Assembly (NCBI GenBank): GCA_046349775.1
Contig: JAXMBS010000064.1
Coordinates: 1-32,040, forward strand
Length of the DNA stretch: 32,040 nucleotides
Origin: JAEUIG01 sp046349775
GTDB taxonomy: Bacteria > Planctomycetota > Planctomycetia > Planctomycetales > Planctomycetaceae
Reading direction: 5' to 3'
Shown: positions 25,623-32,040 of the stretch, piece by piece
Layout: each line of letters starts with the position of its first letter
Position numbering within the stretch: the stretch's first letter is position 1
The notes under the pieces: generated by a model
Database searches by the model: none
The model's input: the letters and a program-made list of their open reading frames with translations, nothing else
What the model was told of the DNA's origin: nothing
Position numbers and translations under genes: made by a program

Positions 25623-27768
25623 GTGGAACCGTCTCCGACAGATCCGATCGCGCCCACGAGACCGTCCCGGGGTAAGGCGACCGTCATTTCAGCGGCGATC
25701 ATCACTGCCGCTACGCTACTGGCCCTATTCCAACAGTTGCTCCGGGCCGTTCGTCTTGGACGACATCCCGACGATCGTCGAGAACCCGACGATTCGGCAG
25801 CTTCACCCGCTGCGGACGGTCCTGTTTGACGGGCCCGCCACCGCCTTCGGACGTCCGTTGCTGAACCTTTCGCTGGCGGCTGGTCACGCCTGGGGCGAAT
25901 TGAACGTGATCCTATCACGTGCTGAATATGGTCCTGCAACTGCTCGCCGGGCTGGCCTTGCTTTGGCGTCGTCCGCCGCACCACAAGGCGGTTGCGTTTC
26001 GCAGCACGCTGAAGGTACAAGCCACGCCGTTCGCCCTGTTCTGTACATGCTATGGACGCTGCATCCGTTACAGACTGAATCCGTGACCTACGTCGTCCAG
26101 CGCGGCGAAGTGCTGGCGGGCCTGTTTTATCTGCTCACGCTGTACTGCGCGATCCGGGCCTGAGAGCCGGAAGACTCGCTGTGGTGGGGGGCGGCGTCGT
26201 TTGTCGCGTGCCTGTGCGGCGTCGCCAGCAAAGAAGGTCATCGTGTCGGCCCCGTCGCGGTCGTCGTCTACGACTGGGCGTTCTCCGGCGAGTCGCTGCG
26301 CACGCTGCTGCGGAATCGACGCTGGCTCTATGTTGCCCTGCTCAGCACATGGGTTCCGCTGATCTGCCTCGTCCCGCTCAGTCGCGAGGACAGCGCGGGG
26401 TTCAGCGCGGGGGTGAGCGCGTGGGACTATGCCATGACGCAATTCGGAGCGATCACGCATTATCTGCGACTGTCCGTCTGGCCGGATGCGCTCGTTCTCG
26501 ATTACGACGCGGTCGTCACGCGCGACATGCGCGAGATCGTGCCCTCCGCGATCTTCGTCGGGCTGCTCGCAGCCGGCGCGATTGTCGCGATTCGTGATCA
26601 GCGCTGGCTGGCTTTTCTGGGGTTCATCTTTTTCGCGACACTCAGCCCCAGTTCGAGCGTGATCCCCGTCGTCACTCAGACCGTGGCGGAGCACCGGATG
26701 TATCTCGCTCTGACGGCCGTCGTCATCGTGTTCATCGTCCTGCTCTGGCAAGCGTGCGAATGGGTGGCCCGACGATCTTCCTCGTCCGGCGGATCGTCAC
26801 CGCTCCAGTCCATTGTTGCGGGCGTGCTGCTGTCGGTGCTTGCCCTCGGCTTGGGCGGCCGTACGTTTGCGCGCAATGCCGAATACGCGGATGCCGTCCG
26901 GCTCTGGACCACGAACGTCGAACGCGCGCCCGACAGCGTGCGCCCCTATATCCAGCTGGCGATGATCCATTTGGACAATGCACCCCGTGAGGCCGTCGAC
27001 TGGTTTGACCGGGCCGAGGAAGCCTTCAAGCGCTCGCGCGATCGCAACCGGATGACGAAGTTCGTCGAAGGACATCTGCCGAGTATCTACAGCGGTCGGG
27101 CCACGGCCCGCGCCAACCTCGGCGAATTCGACGCCGCCCTGGCGGATTTCGACCGTTCGCTCGAGCTGGACCCCTCCGCGTTCAACGTCCATGTTTATCG
27201 GGCGATCGTCCTGCTCCAGCTCAAGCGCGACGACGAGGCGCTGGTCGGCATTACGAAAGCCCTGGAGATCGAGACCGGACCGGAGCAACTCTACATTCGC
27301 GGCGAGGTGCTGCGCCGCAAGCAGCGCTGGGACGCAGCCGTGGCCGACCTCGACCGGGCCATCGAAATGGACGGCGGCAACCCTCGATTCTACGAGTCGC
27401 GTGGACATTGCCTGACGCAGCTCGGCCGCTATCCAGAGGCCGTGCAGGACTTCACGCAGGCGATTCGCATCTACCCCGGATTTGCCAAAGCCTGGTACGG
27501 TCGGGGGCTGGCCTTCGCCGCATCCGATCGCCACGCGAACGCCGTTCAGGATTACTCGCAGGCCATCGAGATCGCGCCGCAGTCTGCCGAAGCCTATGCC
27601 GCCCGCGCCCGATCATTACTGAGCCTGGGACAGCGTGAGCTGGCGCGGCGAGACGTACAGACGCTCGATTCTCTGCCGGGCGGCGCGGATGCAGAGCTGC
27701 GCGAATTATTGGACCAGGCGTCGAAGCCGCGCCACGGCGATCAGCCTCAGCAACAGCGGCAGAATTGA
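25623..27768 (+). CDS. TPR-containing multi-pass membrane protein (TMTC/O-mannosyltransferase-like), frame-broken 5' half
   Basis: A GTG at 25623 opens a first membrane segment (VISAAIITAATLLALF). After a frame change near 25735, FVLDDIPTIVENPTIRQLHP and FGRPLLNLSLAAGHAWGELN follow. Then scattered frames give YHVLNMVLQLLAGLALLW-like sequence and LWTLHPLQTESVTYVVQRGE, the hallmark of the TMTC-like glycosyltransferase-fold family. An in-frame TGA occurs at 26161, and after it the frame resumes (WWGAASFVACLCGVASKE). At 26215-26260 one extra G and one missing C scramble KEVIVSAPVAVVVYD. From 26413 the frame is clean: several membrane helices, then at least five TPR units (SGRATARANLGEFDAALADF, YRAIVLLQLKRDDEALVG, and so on) to the stop. 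It may act in protein glycosylation or envelope assembly; inference. Confidence 0.78.
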
Positions 27769-27864
27769 CGGCCTGGACCGCAAACGATTGCCCGTGCTTG
27801 ACGATCACTCGAGCAATTGAAGAGTGTCAATCTGGAGCCCATGACCGGGCGACAACGCCAGCTT

Positions 27865-28383
27865 TCACAGTCCCAGCCACTTGGGAATGACGGGTCCGAA
27901 GAAACGGACGGCAGCCGGATCCTGCTGCACGACGTCGATGACGTGCTTTCCAAGGGCGACCGCGCCACAGGCATAGTACCCGATCGCGACACTTCCAATG
28001 GCGACGAAGCCGACGGCGCAGCCGCCCCCTGCAAACGCACCGATCGCCAACCCGCCGATCGCGCCCAACAGCCCGATGGCGCCGCCGCCGAAGGCCACCA
28101 CCCCCACTCCCAGGCCGCCGATCGCGACAATTCCGCGGGCAAAGCCGCCAATCGCCACCACACCCGTCGCGATGTCGCCGATGGCAATGATTCCGCGAGC
28201 GTGCCCGCGAATCTCGTTCTGCTCCGGATCGGGACCAGTCGCAATCACGTACAGCGGGAGACCGCAGATCTCGATATCGGATCGCCGACGCACTCCACGC
28301 CAAGTCCCTCGTTGCTTCAACTCCGCGACTTCGCGCTCCAGCGCGTCGATTCGCTCCTGCAGTTGTTCATTGTCCTGTGGCAT
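27865..28383 (-). CDS. Glycine-rich AIGG-repeat (probable beta-solenoid) protein
   Basis: From the ATG at 28383 the protein starts with a short coiled coil (NEQLQERIDALEREVAELKQ), a linker with DIEICGLPLYVIATGPDPE, then about 90 residues of degenerate repeats with Gly every few positions: ARGIIAIGDIATGVVAIGG, FARGIVAIGGLGVGVVAFGG, and on to VAIGSVAIGYYACGAVALG. It ends in FFGPVIPKWLGL. The spacing of small and aliphatic residues suggests a beta-helix or Gly-zipper membrane-active structure. Alternative starts are ATG 28398 and GTG 28443. It is convergent with the TPR gene. I do not know a function; similar proteins occur in other bacteria. Confidence 0.7.
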   Translation of the reverse strand: MPQDNEQLQERIDALEREVAELKQRGTWRGVRRRSDIEICGLPLYVIATGPDPEQNEIRGHARGIIAIGDIATGVVAIGGFARGIVAIGGLGVGVVAFGGGAIGLLGAIGGLAIGAFAGGGCAVGFVAIGSVAIGYYACGAVALGKHVIDVVQQDPAAVRFFGPVIPKWLGL

Positions 28384-28517
28384 GGCCGGCTCTCTCATCA
28401 CCACGCTGCCAATGGGAACCTCACAATCCAGGTCCACCAGCACGCCGTATCGCGGATTCGGCGGCCGGTCACGGCAAAATGTAACATCGAGTCAGCCATG
28501 AGTCGCTCTTCCAGTCT

Positions 28518-28535
28518 CTATTCCCCGATTGCCAG
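28518..28535 (+). repeat. Leader word shared with gcvT (upstream of the beta-propeller gene)
   Basis: CTATTCCCCGATTGCCAG matches CTATTTCCTGATTCCCAG at 29995-30012 in 15 of 18 positions. It lies 57 bases before the ATG at 28592. Confidence 0.5.
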
Positions 28536-28591
28536 TCCTCACTAAGATGCGATCAGCAACTACTTCGGCACTTCCGAACGGAGTCACCCCC

Positions 28592-29911
28592 ATGCTGCGT
28601 CGCTGTCTCACGACTTCCGCGGTTCTCCTCTCCCTGGTCTCAGTCGCCGTGTACGCCGATGACTGGCCCCAGTGGATGGGCCCGCATCGCGACGGGCTCT
28701 GGCAGGAGACCGGCGTCATCGATTCCATTCCCGACAGCGGACTGACCGTCAAATGGCGCACACCGGTCGGCCTGGGCTACGCCGGGCCGGCCGTCGCAGG
28801 CCACCGGGTGTTCGTCCTCGATTACCAGCTCACGGATGGCAAAGTCGCCGCCAATCCCGGTACGTCCGACAAGCTGGCCGGTCGAGAGCGACTCGTCTGC
28901 CTGAACGCCGACACCGGTGAAATCCTCTGGGAACACGGCTACGACCAGCCGTACTCGATTTCCTACGGCTCCGGCCCGCGCACCACTCCGACCGTCGATG
29001 GCGACCACGTGTACGCCCTCGGCGCGGAAGGTCGGCTGTCCTGTGTCGCAGCCGACGGCGGCAAACTCGTCTGGGAACACGACCTGAAACAGGAATACGG
29101 GGCCGCGACCCCGTACTGGGGTCATTCAGCGCATCCGCTGGTTCACGGCAACCTGCTGATTTCGCTCGTCGGCGGTGACGATTCGGGCGTCGTAGCATTC
29201 GAGAAGCAGACCGGTAAAGAAGTCTGGCGTGCGCTCAGCGGCAAGGAGATTGGTTACTGCCCGCCGACGATGGCGACCGGCACGAAAACACCACAGCTGC
29301 TGATCTGGCTTCCCAGTGAGATTCACGGCCTCAACCCCGAAACCGGCGCGGTGCTGTGGTCGGTACCGCTGAAGCCCGATTTTGGCATGTCGATCGCCGC
29401 CCCGGCCCAACAGGGGCGCTTTGCGTTCGTCGCCGGTGTGCGCAATCAGAGCGTCCTGCTGGAGCTGGCTGACGACGCCGCGAAACCGAAAGAACTGTGG
29501 CGCGGAACCGGGAGCACGTCGGTATCGACGTCGCACACCGGAATTCTGATCGTTGATAACACAATCTTCGGCTGCGACGACAAGGGCTGGCTGCGCGCGG
29601 TCGACCTGCCGACGGGAGACCGCCTCTGGGAAACTCTCGCCGCCACCAAGCTTGAGCGGCCGGCGAATTACGGCACGGTGTTCGAAGTCAAGAACGGTGA
29701 CCGCTGGTTCCTGTTCGCCGATAACGGTGACCTGGCGGTCGCGGAAATCGACCGCAACGGCTACCACGAGCACGGCCGGTTCCATGTCCTTGAGCCGACG
29801 GCTGACGCCTTCGGCCGCGCTGTCGTGTGGAGCCATCCCGCGTTCGCGCAGCGCTGCCTGTTCGCCCGCAACGACAAGGAGATCGTGTGCGTCTCGCTGG
29901 AGAGCAAATAG
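28592..29911 (+). CDS. Secreted PQQ-like (WD40-like) beta-propeller protein
   Basis: A 439-residue product from the ATG at 28592, with an in-frame extension upstream that lacks coding character. The signal is LRRCLTTSAVLLSLVSVAVYA, and DDWPQWMGPHRDGLWQETG is the typical start of planctomycete PQQ-repeat proteins. Repeats of the Trp/Gly type follow: LVCLNADTGEILWEHGYDQP, LSCVAADGGKLVWEHDLKQE, VVAFEKQTGKEVWRALSG, HGLNPETGAVLWSVPLK and RAVDLPTGDRLWETLA, about seven blades in all. No haem motif is present. It is a periplasmic structural, BamB-like or substrate-binding propeller; enzyme activity is not evident. A weak GGAG lies upstream. The frame is intact. Confidence 0.88.
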   Translation: MLRRCLTTSAVLLSLVSVAVYADDWPQWMGPHRDGLWQETGVIDSIPDSGLTVKWRTPVGLGYAGPAVAGHRVFVLDYQLTDGKVAANPGTSDKLAGRERLVCLNADTGEILWEHGYDQPYSISYGSGPRTTPTVDGDHVYALGAEGRLSCVAADGGKLVWEHDLKQEYGAATPYWGHSAHPLVHGNLLISLVGGDDSGVVAFEKQTGKEVWRALSGKEIGYCPPTMATGTKTPQLLIWLPSEIHGLNPETGAVLWSVPLKPDFGMSIAAPAQQGRFAFVAGVRNQSVLLELADDAAKPKELWRGTGSTSVSTSHTGILIVDNTIFGCDDKGWLRAVDLPTGDRLWETLAATKLERPANYGTVFEVKNGDRWFLFADNGDLAVAEIDRNGYHEHGRFHVLEPTADAFGRAVVWSHPAFAQRCLFARNDKEIVCVSLESK

Positions 29912-29944
29912 GATTCAGGAGTTTGGAAATCGGACGACGAGATC

Positions 29945-30017
29945 GACAACTGGTTCGCAACTGACAACTTGGACCTTGAACAGAACCCTAATTTCTATTT
30001 CCTGATTCCCAGCTCCT
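29945..30017 (+). repeat. Word-like repeat leader upstream of gcvT
   Basis: The gap has GACAACTGGTTCGCAACTGACAACTTGG, written here as the words GACAACTGG and CAACTGACAACTTGG, then CTATTTCCTGATTCCCAG at 29995-30012, ending CTCCT directly before the ATG at 30018. CTGATTCCC is shared with the lipoprotein leader at 8435-8443. No Shine-Dalgarno sequence is visible. Confidence 0.55.
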
Positions 30018-31106
30018 ATGCTGACCACCGCCTTCCACCCCTGGCACGTCGCCCATGGCGCCCGGCTCGTCGACTTCGCCGGCTGGCACATGCCGATTCA
30101 GTACACGACGATCACGGACGAGCATCACGCGGTGCGTCGCGGGGTCGGCCTGTTCGATATTGCCCACATGGGCCGGTTGCGGTTCACCGGCCCGGATGCC
30201 TGCGCGCTCCTCGACAACTTGTTGACGAACGACGTCGCCGGTCTCAAGCTCGGCCAGGTCCGCTATGCGCTCGTCTGTCGCGAGGACGGCGGCATTCTGG
30301 ATGACGTACTGGTGTATCGATTCGCCCAGTCGTACCTGCTGGTCGTGAATGCGTCGAACCGCGTCAAGATCCTGGACTGGATCGAGCAGCACCACGCCGG
30401 TTTCAACGCCACAGTGACGGATCTCACGCTTGACCACCCGATGGTCGCCGTGCAGGGTCCGCAAGCGCTGGCGGTCGTGGAGTCGGCGGTCGGCGTGCCG
30501 TTCGCCCCGATGAAATACTACACCGCCGAAGAGATCGTCATCGGCGGTCGCCCGGCGAACCTCAGCCGCACCGGCTACACCGGCGAGGACGGCTTCGAAC
30601 TGATCGTCCCCACCGCGGCGGCCGCTGGGTTGTGGCAGACACTCATCGACAGTCCCGTGGCCCAAGTCACGTCGTGCGGACTCGGCTGCCGCGACACGCT
30701 GCGGCTCGAAGCAGCGATGCCGCTGTATGGCCACGAGCTTGACGAGTCGATCGATCCGTTGACGGCGGGTCTCGAGTTCGGAGTCAAGCTGCAGAAGCCC
30801 GAGTTCATCGGGCGCGCTGCGCTCGCACAGCGTGCTGAGGTGGGGGTGACGCAGCGTCGCGTCGGCCTGCGACTTGACGGCCGACGGATCGCGCGCGAAG
30901 GGGCGACGGTACTCAAAGACGGCGCGCCGGTTGGGCGGGTGACGTCCGGCACATTTTCGCCGACACTGGAAAGACCGATTGCGATGGCGTACGTGGCACC
31001 GCATCTGTCCGCCGCAGGGACAAAGCTCGCGGTTGACATCCGCGGCCAGCAGGCGGAGGGGGAGGTCGTGTCGCTGCCGTTCTACCGCCGACCGCGCGGG
31101 ACATGA
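30018..31106 (+). CDS. gcvT: Aminomethyltransferase, glycine cleavage T-protein
   Basis: A 362-residue T-protein that transfers the methylene group from the aminomethyl-lipoyl H-protein to tetrahydrofolate, releasing ammonia. The family motifs are intact: VDFAGWHMPIQY, GLFDIAHMGRLRFTG (contains the folate-site Asp), LLTNDVAGLKLGQVRYAL, GGILDDVLVYR, RTGYTGEDGFEL, GLGCRDTLRLEAAMPLYGHE (contains the Arg/Glu of the active site) and the C-terminal GTFSPTLERPIAMAYV. The other glycine-cleavage genes (gcvH, gcvP) are not next to it in this window. The 3' end overlaps the convergent glnE by 25 bases. The start was chosen from family length; it has a word-repeat leader. Confidence 0.95.
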   Translation: MLTTAFHPWHVAHGARLVDFAGWHMPIQYTTITDEHHAVRRGVGLFDIAHMGRLRFTGPDACALLDNLLTNDVAGLKLGQVRYALVCREDGGILDDVLVYRFAQSYLLVVNASNRVKILDWIEQHHAGFNATVTDLTLDHPMVAVQGPQALAVVESAVGVPFAPMKYYTAEEIVIGGRPANLSRTGYTGEDGFELIVPTAAAAGLWQTLIDSPVAQVTSCGLGCRDTLRLEAAMPLYGHELDESIDPLTAGLEFGVKLQKPEFIGRAALAQRAEVGVTQRRVGLRLDGRRIAREGATVLKDGAPVGRVTSGTFSPTLERPIAMAYVAPHLSAAGTKLAVDIRGQQAEGEVVSLPFYRRPRGT

Positions 31107-32040
31107 ACTTCACTGTCCTGGACCTGCTGAGGGTCCGTCACAGTGGTTCGACGCGCGGCCAGCGCCGGGAGATCATCGAGGAGTCGGCTCATCTCCTGCA
31201 CCACCAACGTGTGTCGTTCCAGCTCGGGATTGAATTCCGCCGCGCCGCGGTAGCCGAGCCGCCGCGCCAGGAACTCGAATTCGTCGCTGCCCACCGGCGG
31301 GACCGCCAGGTCGCGCGCGTCGCCACGCACCATGCGCAGGGCGTCGATCACCCGCCGCAGGAACCGATACGCGTCGCGAAGCTGCAAACGCTCGGCCTCC
31401 GTCAGGACGCCGATCGATTCCAGCGCCCGCAGTGCGGCACGAGTGTTCGTGGTCCGTAGTTCCGGCGACAGGTGGCCAAACGTCATCTGCAAACCCTGCA
31501 CCAGGTATTCGCAGTCGACCAGCCCGCCGGGAGACAGCTTGGCATTGAACGTCCCGGCGAGGACCAGTTGCAGCAGTTGCTTCTCGCGCAGCCCACGCAT
31601 CGCTGTCACTTCGAACCTGCGTCCCGAATAGCAGACCCGGTCCCGGGCCGCGACGATCCGCTCGCCGAGTTCCAAATCGCCGGCGATCGGCCGCAACTTC
31701 ACCAGTGCCTGCCGTTCGTAGGGCCAGGCCGGTCCATCCGGGTTGAAGTACTTTTCGAAAGTTGCCAGGGAAATGGCGGTCCCTCCCGCCTTGCCATACG
31801 GCCGCAGGCGGAGGTCGATCTCGAAAATCCCCTCGCGTTTCGCGCGGATCGTCTTGCGGAAGACCTCGACCAGCCGCTCGAAATATTCGGCATTCGAAAT
31901 CAGCTCTGGCCCGCTGGTGTCGCCGTCTGCGTCGTAGACGAACAACAGCTCGATGTCCGACGCGAATCCCAGTTCCTGGCCGCCGCACTTGCCGAGCGCG
32001 CACACGCTCAAGCCGCAGACCGCGCCGTCTCCGCGCAACG
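31082..32040 (-). CDS. glnE: Glutamine synthetase adenylyltransferase/adenylyl-removing enzyme, 3' part only
   Basis: The frame is open to the window edge, and the sequence covers the C-terminal adenylyltransferase half of GlnE. VCALGKCGGQELGFASDIEL is the nucleotidyltransferase motif with the catalytic Asp pair (ASDIEL), followed by IFEIDLRLRPYGKAG (third acidic site), PAWPYERQALVKLRPIAGD, and GLVDCEYLVQGLQ. The C-terminal helical GlnD PII-uridylyltransferase-like domain runs ALESIGVLTEAERLQLRDAY, then FLRRVIDALRMVRGDA. The enzyme adjusts glutamine synthetase activity to nitrogen supply. The N-terminal deadenylylation half lies outside the window. The stop at 31082 overlaps gcvT. Confidence 0.92.
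   Translation of the reverse strand, partial: LRGDGAVCGLSVCALGKCGGQELGFASDIELLFVYDADGDTSGPELISNAEYFERLVEVFRKTIRAKREGIFEIDLRLRPYGKAGGTAISLATFEKYFNPDGPAWPYERQALVKLRPIAGDLELGERIVAARDRVCYSGRRFEVTAMRGLREKQLLQLVLAGTFNAKLSPGGLVDCEYLVQGLQMTFGHLSPELRTTNTRAALRALESIGVLTEAERLQLRDAYRFLRRVIDALRMVRGDARDLAVPPVGSDEFEFLARRLGYRGAAEFNPELERHTLVVQEMSRLLDDLPALAARRTTVTDPQQVQDSEVHVPRGRR

Noticed and set aside
27817..28545. Plus-strand open frame of 242 codons opposite the glycine-rich protein
   Set aside because: The repeat structure of the real gene keeps the opposite strand open as well. The minus-strand product has a coiled coil and ordered repeats, while this one is charged low complexity without a domain.

Overview
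This 32 kb stretch of G+C-rich chromosome most likely comes from a member of the Planctomycetota (Planctomycetales-like). The evidence is the combination of a DUF1501 sulfatase-like protein, a DUF1080 sugar-hydrolase-type protein, a secreted sugar dehydrogenase with CxxCH haem sites, a thioredoxin/haem/copper-monooxygenase fusion, a NuoA with a long insert, and several small proteins of planctomycete type. I saw no rRNA, tRNA, CRISPR array, insertion sequence or phage gene, so the window reads as ordinary vertically inherited chromosome.

Layout. At 0.3-1.1 kb there is a glutamine-amidotransferase-fold gene with a clear intrinsic terminator. At 1.3-2.8 kb a DUF1501 gene lies on the minus strand. 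At 3.2-3.9 kb a low-molecular-weight phosphatase domain is fused to a SUI1/YciH translation-factor domain. From 8.1 down to 4.2 kb a minus-strand complex I cluster runs nuoI, DUF2203, nuoA, nuoC, nuoD and an HD-like fragment; nuoB is absent. From 8.5 to 10.4 kb come a lipoprotein, a GNAT acetyltransferase and a membrane-anchored Ala/Pro/Glu-rich protein. From 13.8 down to 10.7 kb lies a DUF1080 plus sugar-dehydrogenase pair. From 14.1 to 17.1 kb are two small unknown genes and DNA polymerase X. From 24.0 down to 17.1 kb a long minus-strand series holds the thioredoxin/haem/copper-monooxygenase protein, a hypothetical, a DUF1254 protein, two hypotheticals, an SDR and a GNAT. From 25.3 down to 24.1 kb are two disrupted small genes. 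From 25.6 to 27.8 kb is a TPR membrane protein. A glycine-rich repeat protein, a PQQ-type beta-propeller, gcvT and the 3' end of glnE complete the window.

Reading frames are broken many times in three zones (about 1.3-7.0, 15.9-16.2 and 23.8-26.3 kb), including in genes that should be essential, while long genes between these zones are intact. Several breaks are explained by one base gained or lost in a short homopolymer, so local sequence error is more likely than gene decay. For such genes I give the span of the reconstructed gene.

The most interesting observations are: (1) the phosphatase-SUI1 fusion; (2) a family of short word-like repeats, such as CAATTGACAATTCAC and GATTCCCGAATCC, found in sense orientation in gene leaders, most of which lack a Shine-Dalgarno sequence; (3) a complex I cluster without nuoB, with a perfect 15-bp inverted repeat in the nuoA-nuoC gap; and (4) an amidotransferase-fold protein without its catalytic cysteine.
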